The notes beneath the pieces are model-generated. The model ran no database searches. It was not told the DNA's origin and saw nothing but the letters and a program-made list of their open reading frames with translations. Of a stretch of DNA of 64,000 nt, positions 1 through 7,542 are shown in pieces; positions within the stretch are counted from its first letter, which is position 1; every line of letters starts with the position of its first letter. The stretch is taken from positions 1,490,501-1,554,500 of the forward strand of contig NZ_JAYKZY010000002.1 of the NCBI RefSeq assembly GCF_035818615.1, given 5' to 3'. The position numbers were made by a program, and so were the translations under genes. This DNA comes from Sphingobium sp. CR2-8 (GTDB lineage: Bacteria > Pseudomonadota > Alphaproteobacteria > Sphingomonadales > Sphingomonadaceae).

Positions 1-132
1 GTCCGACAACGATAGCCGAAGGGTATTCCGCCACCGGTCGATTGTCGCTGGGCGAAGCAGAATGGCCGCGCGCTACCCAACAAGCGCCGAAGCGGCCAGT
101 CGGCTTCGCGACGAGAGCCCCAAGCCGAACGA

Positions 133-891
133 TCAAGACTGCGACATCCTTACTCTGACTGTGCAACTTACCGGCACCTTGGCCTTGGCTGCTGCCCTCT
201 GACATGCGGCAAGGCTGTCGCGATTCTCCCGCGCCAGGTCGGCGGCGTCAACAATTGCCTGCCAGCCTTCCGGGTTCTCGGTTCGCATTAGGCGGATACC
301 AGCATCCCATACCGTTGCCTCGCCCAGCGTACGACGGGCAACCCGTTCCGGCCAAAGCCAGCTTTGCGGGCCGATGCTGGCCGCCCAGCCGGGATAAATC
401 AGCCACAGAAGCGATACGGCCAGCGCTGCGCCGCCGCCGCAATACATGATGTGCCAGCGCTGCTGCTGTTTGGTCCGAATGGTTCCGACCGCGCGCATTT
501 GATCCGCATGGACTTGATGGTGCAATTCCAGCGATTTCTTGATCGTAGCCCGGTCGGTCTCGCGTGCGGCGTGTGCCGCGTCGCCAATCCGCTCCGCCAT
601 GCTCTCCGGCGTCAACTGCATGGCGGGTGCATCAATGATTGTTTTCGTCTGCGCCGCCAACGTCGCGAGATAGCCGTTCATCTTGGCAAGCGTCGGGCCG
701 TAGTCGGGGTACTCGATGCTCTGCTTCTCGATGGCGATATGCTCAAGCGCGCGGGCCATCACCGCCATGCGCCCTTCAAGCCGCTCCTCCATAGCGGCGA
801 CGCGCTCCGAGAGCTGCGCGAACGCCTCGGCGGCGGCGTTGGGCCGGGGTTCCGGCTCCGGTTCGTTCAAAAGGCTTTGTTCGTCGTCCAT
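133..891 (-). CDS. DUF6118 family membrane protein
   Basis: The 252-residue protein starts acidic and proline-rich, then has a predicted coiled coil at about residues 22-55 with heptad-like Leu/Ala/Met spacing. A single hydrophobic segment lies at about 150-170, followed by a soluble tail with two cysteines. This layout fits the DUF6118 family, which I associate with relaxase genes of alphaproteobacterial conjugative elements; its function is unknown. It lies 18 bases downstream of traA on the same strand and is probably co-transcribed. The position suggests an accessory role in DNA transfer or at the inner membrane, which is inference. Confidence 0.7.
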   Translation of the reverse strand: MDDEQSLLNEPEPEPRPNAAAEAFAQLSERVAAMEERLEGRMAVMARALEHIAIEKQSIEYPDYGPTLAKMNGYLATLAAQTKTIIDAPAMQLTPESMAERIGDAAHAARETDRATIKKSLELHHQVHADQMRAVGTIRTKQQQRWHIMYCGGGAALAVSLLWLIYPGWAASIGPQSWLWPERVARRTLGEATVWDAGIRLMRTENPEGWQAIVDAADLARENRDSLAACQRAAAKAKVPVSCTVRVRMSQS

Positions 892-909
892 GTCGTTGTC
901 TCCTTGGGG

Positions 910-3903
910 TTAGCGGCTCATGCCGCGACTGATGTGGCGTCCGTGATCGAACGGGATGGAGGATGCGAGCTCATGGGAGAGGCTGCGGCCCGCCGGCTGG
1001 CCAATCTCAAGCCCAAGCTCGCGGCTGCGCAGGCCCAGCACGGATTCAAGCTGGGCATCGCGTTCGAGGCTTTTCGCCATGCCCGCCATCTGCTGCGCGG
1101 CACTCTTCGCGCCCCTGAAATTGCCGTCGCGCAAAAGGTTCGCATGATGGCGCTGCAATTGCTGCCACCCTTCCACGAACCGGTCGGCCCGCTGGAAGGG
1201 GTCCATGCGGATTTCGGTCTCCAGCTGCATCGCGCGCACGGCGACCTGGCCACGGCCCTCGGCGGCCTCGCGGACAAGCTCCGGGCTGCTGCGGAAGGCG
1301 CTGTTCAAGTCTGACGAACCTTCAGGGCGGATCGCGTCCAGAGCATCGCGCGCCCTGTCGAACGCCTCGCGCTGGTGCGGCATGGCGTCCAGACCTTGGG
1401 CGCGTGTCTGTTGGATCGCGTCCAGCGCCTTGGCGTAGCGCTCCACCGCACCGCGCACGCCGCCAGCCCACATCGGCTGCGCGTCATGTTCGGGTTGGTG
1501 CCGAACCGCCCGCTCCTGGGCAGGCGGCTCGGCCTTGGGCTGGAAGCCCGCAAATATGTCGCGTTCTTGCTGCGGCGGAAGGTTCGGCCGGAAATTGTCG
1601 AAGATCCCCCGCGCCTTTTCGACCATGGGCCTGACGATTTCAGCGACCCGCTCGCCAAAGCTAATGCCACGCCGCTCGGCATATTCCCTTGCGGGGTCGG
1701 TCTTCTGGTAATCGGTGGCCATATCCTTGCCGCGCTCGCGTGAGAGCGTGCGGACAAGCCGGGACTGATCGCGAAAATCGTCGCGGCCATAATGAAGCGC
1801 CATGCCGTCGCGATGGCGAGACATGGCAACATAAGCCCCGTGCCGATCCATCCCCGGTGTCGCCAGCACATGCGCCCTGTCCACGGTCATGCCCTGCGCC
1901 TTGTGGATGGTGGCGGCATAGCCGTGGTCGAGGTCGCGATAATGTTTGGTGTCGAACGATACGGAACGCCCGTCATCGGTGCGGACGGACATATGCTCCG
2001 GACTGACCTTCTCGATCGTGCCCAGCGTGCCGTTCTTCACCTCCAGGCTGCGCTCGTTGCGCAGGAACATGATGCGGCCGCCAGACGCGAATAGCCGGTC
2101 GCCACGCTCGGTCTTCACCTGGCGCTCTTCGCCCAATTCGCCCGCGCTCCGCATCGCCGCGCGCGCAGCCTCGTTGAGGTCGCGCACCTCCGCATTGGTG
2201 TGGGTGAGGATGATGCGGCTGGCGTCAGGGTTTGCCTGCCTTTCGCGATCCCACCGCGCGACAAGATCGCGCCGCGCATCGTCGCGTGTCTCTGCCTGAT
2301 GCACCATGCCCTTGTCGGCATAAGCGGCAATGGCCTCGCCGGTTCTGCCGGTCGCCAGATGCCGGGTGGCACCCTGCTGCCATCCTTCATGTTGGCGGCG
2401 AACCTGCGTGATCTCGACGCCGCCATGGCGCTCATGGATCGCGCGGAACGCCGCACCCGCCTCGATCGACTGCAACTGCTGCGGATCGCCGACAAGCACA
2501 ACCTTCGCGCCAACATCGGCGGCATGGGACAGGACGCGCTCCATCTGGCGCGTGCCGACCATGCCCGCCTCGTCAATCACCAGCACATCGCGGGCGGTCA
2601 ATAGATCGCGGCCCTGCGCCCAACCATGTTCAAGTGCAGCGATGGTGCGCGACGCGATGCCGGAGCCATTCTCCAGTCCCTCGGCGGCGATGCCCGCAAG
2701 CGCCGCGCCACGAACATTCAGCCCCGCACCTTCCCACACGTCGCGCGCCACGCCCAGCATGGCGCTCTTGCCGGTCCCGGCATAGCCCAGCACCAGTGAC
2801 AATCCGCGCCCGCCCGTTATATGGCGCAACGCGGATTCTTGCTCTGCTCCCAGGGCAAGACCACAAGTCTCGGCGGCGCGACTGGCGTAGGTCGCCGCCG
2901 CCGAGAGACTATCGCTCCGGTCGATCGCAAGCCTGTCAGCGGCGCGGCTCATCTGCTGTTCGGTCTCGATCATGTCGCGCGACGTGAACCGCTCGTCGCC
3001 GCGCCCATCCTTGCCCAGCGCAATCAGGTCTGGCGATCCCCTAACCGCGCGCATGGCGGCGTTGAACTGCTCCTGCCCGTCGCTATGCCGGTGGATGAAC
3101 ATCGCCATATCGCGGTTGGTGAATGTCGCCTGTTGGTGGGTGATGGCGTTAAGGGCGATGCCGGGATCAGCGATGATGCGTTCACCATTCGCCTGCGCAA
3201 TCTCGCGGTGCAGTTCGGCGCGGTCGGCTTCCAGCCCTTGCGCATCCATCCTGTGTGCAGGGCCGCCGATCTTGCTTTGCGGTTCAAGGTCGATGCCCTG
3301 ATCGGCAAGGCTGCGGTGATCGATGCGCGCGTCAATGTCGAGTTCGGCAAGGCGCGTGTTGACGTGGGTCTCCCAGCGTTCGCGCCAGCGCCCGACATTC
3401 TCATGATCGTTCCACTGGCGCACCTTCGCCCCGAAGCCAGCGGTGCCGTCCTCGCGCTGGACAACTTCCCGCATGGTGAGCATGACATGGGCGTGCGGCT
3501 TGGGCGGGCCGTCCGCGCCGATGTCCCAATGCACATTGAGGTCGGCGATCATGCCGCGATCCACAAACTCGGCAGACACGAAATCCCGCGCCAGTTCAAT
3601 GCCCTGCGCCTTGGTCATTTCGCGCGGAATGGCGAACTCGACCTCACGGGCAAGCTGAGCGTCCTTGCGCTTCTCGAATGCCTCGACATCGTTCCACAGG
3701 CGTTCGCGGTCGCGCCATTGTTCGGGCGCGCCTTCGGGCAACGTGATTTCGCTATGCTCAACGCCAGAACGGGCACGGAAATCATGGTCGCGATCAAGAC
3801 GCTCGTCGTGCAGCCGCTCGCCCGCCCGATAGGCGGCGGCAGAGACGGCAGAGCGCCCCGCCGCGCGACTAATGACCTGAACGGAGAAATGGAAGATCGC
3901 CAT
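910..3903 (-). CDS. traA: Ti-type conjugative relaxase-helicase TraA (MobA/MobL plus AAA helicase)
   Basis: The 997-residue protein starts with a MobA/MobL (MOBQ) relaxase domain at about residues 1-215, carrying the metal-binding histidine cluster NVHWD near 125 and KPHAHVML at 135-142. A RecD/TraI-like helicase follows, with Walker A GYAGTGKS at 373-380, Walker B LVIDEAGM at 441-448, and a late UvrD-C-like motif containing IHKAQGMT near residue 700. It should nick one strand at oriT, stay attached to the 5' end and unwind the transferred strand. The gene is divergent from traC/traD-like genes, with a recognisable oriT between them as in Ti plasmids. It looks intact. The C-terminal 200 residues are charged and typical of TraA linkers. 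Confidence 0.93.
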   Translation of the reverse strand: MAIFHFSVQVISRAAGRSAVSAAAYRAGERLHDERLDRDHDFRARSGVEHSEITLPEGAPEQWRDRERLWNDVEAFEKRKDAQLAREVEFAIPREMTKAQGIELARDFVSAEFVDRGMIADLNVHWDIGADGPPKPHAHVMLTMREVVQREDGTAGFGAKVRQWNDHENVGRWRERWETHVNTRLAELDIDARIDHRSLADQGIDLEPQSKIGGPAHRMDAQGLEADRAELHREIAQANGERIIADPGIALNAITHQQATFTNRDMAMFIHRHSDGQEQFNAAMRAVRGSPDLIALGKDGRGDERFTSRDMIETEQQMSRAADRLAIDRSDSLSAAATYASRAAETCGLALGAEQESALRHITGGRGLSLVLGYAGTGKSAMLGVARDVWEGAGLNVRGAALAGIAAEGLENGSGIASRTIAALEHGWAQGRDLLTARDVLVIDEAGMVGTRQMERVLSHAADVGAKVVLVGDPQQLQSIEAGAAFRAIHERHGGVEITQVRRQHEGWQQGATRHLATGRTGEAIAAYADKGMVHQAETRDDARRDLVARWDRERQANPDASRIILTHTNAEVRDLNEAARAAMRSAGELGEERQVKTERGDRLFASGGRIMFLRNERSLEVKNGTLGTIEKVSPEHMSVRTDDGRSVSFDTKHYRDLDHGYAATIHKAQGMTVDRAHVLATPGMDRHGAYVAMSRHRDGMALHYGRDDFRDQSRLVRTLSRERGKDMATDYQKTDPAREYAERRGISFGERVAEIVRPMVEKARGIFDNFRPNLPPQQERDIFAGFQPKAEPPAQERAVRHQPEHDAQPMWAGGVRGAVERYAKALDAIQQTRAQGLDAMPHQREAFDRARDALDAIRPEGSSDLNSAFRSSPELVREAAEGRGQVAVRAMQLETEIRMDPFQRADRFVEGWQQLQRHHANLLRDGNFRGAKSAAQQMAGMAKSLERDAQLESVLGLRSRELGLEIGQPAGRSLSHELASSIPFDHGRHISRGMSR

Positions 3904-3933
3904 GATGGCAATCCATCTACGCCATCAAAGCGC

Positions 3934-3962
3934 ACGTCGGAACGACGTATAAGCGCGCCCTT
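3934..3962 (+). other. oriT: Origin of transfer (oriT), RSF1010/Ti-type nic region
   Basis: Between the divergent traA and traC-like genes lies the inverted repeat ACGTCG-gaa-CGACGT (3934-3948), directly followed by ATAAGCGCGCCCTT (3949-3962). This matches the architecture of MOBQ origins, where a small hairpin precedes a nic sequence of the type TAAGTGCG/CCCT. By analogy the nick falls between 3957 and 3958. The match is by eye, but the sequence, spacing and position next to a MOBQ relaxase agree. Confidence 0.82.
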
Positions 3963-4076
3963 CTCGAAAATTTCTCGGACGGGACTAGGCAGTGTCAGGC
4001 TGTCCCGGCGACTCTACTGCGCTTGCGGAGGTATCATCTTATCATAGCGTCATCGTCACTCAATGGAGACTTTACG

Positions 4077-4382
4077 ATGCGCAAGCCCCGCGATTTTGAT
4101 TCGGAACTCAAAGCCCTGGCCGACAAGGCCAAGGCGCTCAAGGAACGGCGCGTGCGCCAGCTTGGCGAACTGGTGACGGCAACCGGGGCCGATACGCTCG
4201 ACGCCAATATGCTGGCCGGAGCGCTACTTCATGCAGCCACGGTGAAGGACGCCGCGACAAAGGAGGTATGGCGGAAGGCGGGCGCGGGCTTCTTTCTCGG
4301 CAAAGGCGGCAAGCCTGCGGGCGGACCTTCTGGCCAGCAAAGCGGCACTCTCCCGCAGGGCGGCGGCGCGACATCGGCTTGA
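4077..4382 (+). CDS. TraC/TraD-family small conjugal transfer protein
   Basis: This 101-residue protein is basic and probably helical in its first half (a Lys/Arg/Glu-rich segment at residues 5-30), with a conserved-looking core GELVTATGADTLD and then LAGALL. It ends in a glycine-rich tail. It resembles the small TraC/TraD accessory proteins encoded beside TraA in Ti-type transfer regions, which help the relaxosome at oriT. The start is the ATG at 4077, preceded by GGAG at 4065-4068; an upstream in-frame ATG at 4023 has no good ribosome site. It is the first gene of a short operon with the next gene 22 bases downstream. Confidence 0.75.
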   Translation: MRKPRDFDSELKALADKAKALKERRVRQLGELVTATGADTLDANMLAGALLHAATVKDAATKEVWRKAGAGFFLGKGGKPAGGPSGQQSGTLPQGGGATSA

Positions 4383-4404
4383 GGCTCGAAAGGCGCGAAC
4401 CGAT

Positions 4405-4635
4405 ATGCGGGACTGGGCCACTGCACGCCGTGAACGCACGCGGCATTTGATCGAACTGGGCGGCCTCGTCATCAAGGCCGGGCTAGTCGATCTGACCGAC
4501 GATGATCGGGCCGCGCTCTACGGCGCGTTCCTCACCGTTGCCGACAGACTGCGCGGCGAGGAACGCGCCAACGCACTTGCCCTCTGGAAGCGCAAAGGCA
4601 AGCGAGCCTTCGAGGCGGAACAGGGCGGCGGTTAG
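4405..4635 (+). CDS. traD: Conjugal transfer protein TraD
   Basis: The 76-residue protein carries the segment LIELGGLVIKAGLVDL at about residues 13-28, the hallmark of the small TraD family (PF06412-type) found next to TraC and the relaxase in Ti-like systems. Its presumed role is as a relaxosome accessory DNA-binding protein; that is family knowledge, not visible here. It follows the TraC-like gene by 22 bases and ends 4 bases inside the convergent HEPN-fusion gene. Confidence 0.78.
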   Translation: MRDWATARRERTRHLIELGGLVIKAGLVDLTDDDRAALYGAFLTVADRLRGEERANALALWKRKGKRAFEAEQGGG

Positions 4636-6145
4636 CGCGATACTGACAAGCGCACATTGCCGTCCGGTTCTGCCTGATACTCGACCACCGCCGCAATCGG
4701 TGGGCTGCTCTTGTCGCAATAGCGCACGGTGATGAAGTCTTCTCGGATCGCAGGGCACAGGCCGGAGCCATAGAGAATGTCCGCCAGCGCGTCGAAGGTC
4801 GTCGCCTTGGCGCGATAGGCCCCGGTCCACCGCACCGCCCAAATGTCGTCATTGGCCTTGACCCGGTATCCCGCCCTTTGCGCAACGTCCATGACCGCGC
4901 CCAGCACCGTGTCCGCGCGCACGTCGAAGTCCAGCACGGCTGAGAGGTCAGCCGGTTCGGAACGGACGGCCTGCGCGGACTTTACCCGCCATAGCGTTGC
5001 CTCGGCACCCGCCATGAAGAAGCACAGGCAGACAATCGCCAAGGGCAGATGGTCAACCCAATCGATGAACCTTTCGGAGCGCCAGAATTGGCGAAGCGGA
5101 ATGAGCGGATTCCATCGGCCCTCTCGTGGGCCAACTCGTCGCAAGATCCGCCATGTCCGTCGCAGCATATTGGCGCGGCGCACGGGCCGGGAAAGCGTTA
5201 GCGCTGTTGTCGGCTCTGTGGGCGGCGTAAGCATTTGCGCTGGCAGGCTTGCAGCGAGCGAAGCCTGATGATCCGCGCAGGCGAACGCTGCCCGTACCTG
5301 CAATATCTCCACTCGCGCGAACGCCCATGCCAGTTCCTCACCCGAAATGCGGTAGGATCGCCCATAGCGCGCTTCGACATAGGCGCGGCGGATGCAGCCG
5401 AACGCGCGGCGCTCGAACCGGCTATCGCGCGGCCATGCTGAACACAGGCGCGGGTCCAGCGCCTCCGCCGCCTCGCGCAGTTCATCGAGCGCATGGGTGC
5501 GCGGTGCGTGTAGGCTGATCGACCGCAAAACGCACAGATAGAAATGCTCGCACGCCTGATGCAACATCAGCGCCGCCATCGGGGCATCGCCCCGGTTGCG
5601 ATAGAAAGCCGCGCCTGCCAGAAATCCGGTTCCGCGATTATGCCACCGGATAAACTCCGCTGCACCCCGAATAGCCCGTTCCCGCACCGGAAGGCGGCGC
5701 GGCTCACTCAGCCGCAATCCCTCCATCTGGTAAAGCGCGATTCCCCGTTCGGCGATGGTGACGAAATGAGGGACGCCTTCGACAAGAGAGCCGTTGACCC
5801 GGTCAAGGCTTTCGACCGCCAACCGAACCGGGCGGGTAATTTCGCCATTCTCCCATGCGCGGCGCAGTCGGTCGCGCACCAGCCTCCAGTCGCCTTCGCT
5901 GCGGGCAAGGCGCGGATAGTTGACGATCGCGAGCAGGCGGAACGCTTCCCCGGCGCGACCTCTTCCCAATCCTTCTCGGCATGGGGGCCGTGCAGGATCA
6001 GGGTGAGAATGCGGCCCGCCCGGAAATGTTCAGAGCATCGGCCCTTGGTCGTTTCCTCGAACGCCTCGAACAGGATCATGGTGACGTGAAGAAGCTCCTC
6101 GCGGATCGACGCGGGCAGATGGTCGGCATCGGTACGCAGCATCAT
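4632..6145 (-). CDS. Degenerate nucleotidyltransferase-HEPN-transmembrane-STN fusion protein (one frameshift)
   Basis: Reading from ATG 6145, the first 60 codons match the N-terminus of nucleotidyltransferase-HEPN proteins (MMLRTDADHLPASIREEL, then LILHGPHAEKDWEE). The frame then changes at a G run (5948-5951, CCCC on the plus strand) into a long open frame of about 440 codons ending at 4632. That part contains the rest of the nucleotidyltransferase fold, a HEPN domain (LMLHQACEHFYLCVLRSISL and RTHALDEL), one transmembrane helix (LPLAIVCLCFFMAG) and a C-terminal STN-like domain (FDVRADTVLGAVMDVAQRAG). The catalytic GS becomes GP and the Asp pair of the nucleotidyltransferase is absent, so that domain is probably inactive. 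The ATG overlaps the stop of the upstream gene as ATGA, indicating translational coupling. Adding one G restores a continuous frame; without it only a TTG start at 5969 remains. Confidence 0.75.
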
Positions 6146-6756
6146 GACCGCGCCTCCTGCGAGCGACGCTGGCAACCCTTCGGGCGCGGGTGGCCGGTCA
6201 CGTCATGGACGCGATCCACCAAGGCACGCACAAGGGGCGTAATCGAGGCGGGAATGAAGCCGCCCGTGCGGGGCCGGTCTTCTTCCCAATCATGATAATG
6301 ATAGCCCCACTTCCAATAGGGCGACAGAACCGCCGCCAGCCGCGCCATGTCGGGGCAATCATGCCCAAAGCCGCAGGCATTGGCATAGGCCAACCCCTTG
6401 GCGATGTCTTGCTTGATGTGGCGGGCGTTCCACGCATCGGCAAAGCCCATGTCGAGCAGATAGGCACACAGGGCCTGCTGGGTCACGAAACCGGCCTGAT
6501 GCAGCGCTTCTCGTGCAAATCGCGGCTCAGTGAGGAAATCCGCTTCCAGCGTTGTCATCCACCGTTCCGCATTGTGATAGCGGAAGCGGCTTATGCTTCG
6601 CCCCTCTTTCGTCCGAACAAGTGTCGCGGGTTCATCCTCGTAGCGTTGATGAAGCGCCCCCAGTGCGCCCTCCCAGGGCGAGGCAATTGCCGATGCGGCA
6701 ACCGGCGCAATGGTCAGTGCGCGCAGCAGGGCGCGGCGGGATTTGGAGACAAGCAT
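6142..6756 (-). CDS. Tat-exported protein of unknown function
   Basis: From ATG 6756 the protein is 204 residues and begins with a twin-arginine type signal (SRRALLRAL) followed by a hydrophobic alanine-rich stretch and a likely cleavage site after ASAIA near residue 24. The mature part is globular, rich in Trp, Tyr and His, with an unusual WKWGYHYHDWEEDRP segment and three cysteines. I do not recognise a family. An in-frame ATG further upstream exists, but it lies inside the operator palindrome at 6884-6922 and is unlikely to be used. Its stop overlaps the ATG of the HEPN-STN gene, so the two are translationally coupled. That suggests a periplasmic partner of the STN domain, which is inference. 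Confidence 0.6.
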   Translation of the reverse strand: MLVSKSRRALLRALTIAPVAASAIASPWEGALGALHQRYEDEPATLVRTKEGRSISRFRYHNAERWMTTLEADFLTEPRFAREALHQAGFVTQQALCAYLLDMGFADAWNARHIKQDIAKGLAYANACGFGHDCPDMARLAAVLSPYWKWGYHYHDWEEDRPRTGGFIPASITPLVRALVDRVHDVTGHPRPKGCQRRSQEARS

Positions 6757-6883
6757 ATGCACCTCCGTTCCGCATCCATCGCAAGGGAGTGAGATATGAC
6801 GGCGGATACGGAACGGGCCCGGCACTCCCACATGATTCGCGATGCCGGTCGCGCAATAGCCCTCCGAGAAAGGCCGTCGCGGC

Positions 6884-6940
6884 ATATACGCCATCGTTTA
6901 ATCAATAAACGGTGGCGTATATTCAAGTAAACGGTGGCGT
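6884..6940. promoter_or_regulatory. Operator array: 17-bp near-perfect palindrome plus a third half-site
   Basis: ATATACGCCATCGTTTA (6884-6900) and TAAACGGTGGCGTATAT (6906-6922) are inverted copies with one mismatch and a 5-base loop. A third copy, TAAACGGTGGCGT (6928-6940), follows 22 bases after the second, two helical turns away. A weaker half-site CGGTGGCGTAT lies at 7245-7255. The array sits between the Tat-protein/HEPN operon and the ribbon-helix-helix gene, as expected for an autoregulatory operator. The binding protein is inferred, not shown. Confidence 0.65.
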
Positions 6941-6989
6941 CAATGGGTTTGATTTGGAAATTGCGATCGCACCCGATAGCGACAGGTCG

Positions 6990-7169
6990 ATGGGACGCCC
7001 GCCACTTGGAATGAAGCCGACGACGATCAGGCTGACTACCGACACGATCCGTCGTATCGAGGCGCTCGTGGGCAACCGTAGGCTCGCCTTGTTCATCCGC
7101 GAGGCGGTGGAGAACGAATTGCAGCGCCGCGAGAATCCGGAAGCGTTCACGGGTCAGGGCAAGCCCTGA
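6990..7169 (+). CDS. Ribbon-helix-helix family regulator or antitoxin-like protein
   Basis: From ATG 6990 the protein is 59 residues. MGRPPLGMKPTTIRLTTDT looks like the N-terminal beta strand of a ribbon-helix-helix protein, followed by two helices (TIRRIEALVG and LALFIREAVENELQRRE). Such proteins are dimeric DNA binders that commonly autoregulate or act as antitoxins. The operator array at 6884-6940 lies immediately upstream. A GTG-initiated longer form from 6912 would start inside the operator and has no ribosome site, so the ATG is preferred. No cognate toxin gene follows on the same strand, so a regulator role for the neighbouring divergent operon is more likely. Confidence 0.65.
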   Translation: MGRPPLGMKPTTIRLTTDTIRRIEALVGNRRLALFIREAVENELQRRENPEAFTGQGKP

Positions 7170-7542
7170 ACGAAAACAGTTCGGCTGCGGCGATTGTCGG
7201 ACGCCTGGCCGATCCGACGGTGATTGATTGTTGAGCGCGGCCTGCGGTGGCGTATCCACACGATGCCGATTTTCCCAGCATCAGCGCCAGAGTGCGCGGC
7301 TAGCGACTGAAATTATGGTTTTCGATTGTCGAGTTTGCGCCATTGTCGGTCATTCTAAGCGGGGATCTTTGGCCCCCTAACCGGCCTTAATTTCATTCAG
7401 TGCGCGACCGATAAATTGGACAATAGGAAAGGATACTTGGCGCCTTTCATGTCTACCGTACCGTATTGCCACCGCTAGTGTGCTTTTAGGCTTGGCTCAA
7501 CCGAGAGGTGTGATAGCTAAAGCCCACAAACGGGAGAAGAGC
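7170..7542. other. Intergenic region with no supported gene
   Basis: This 373-base stretch separates the ribbon-helix-helix gene from the AIPR gene. It contains TTCGGCT...TTGTCGGAC at 7180-7202, which is inverted relative to bases 1-20. It also has a further half-operator at 7245-7255 and three copies of ATTGTCG (in 7191-7200, 7323-7330 and about 7345). No open frame with a plausible start is visible. It presumably holds the AIPR promoter, but no convincing -35/-10 pair is evident. Confidence 0.5.

Noticed and set aside
5940..5970. Programmed -1 frameshift in the HEPN-STN gene
   Set aside because: There is a G run but no clear heptameric slippery site with a downstream pseudoknot, and two other genes show the same type of break, which favours a sequence error.
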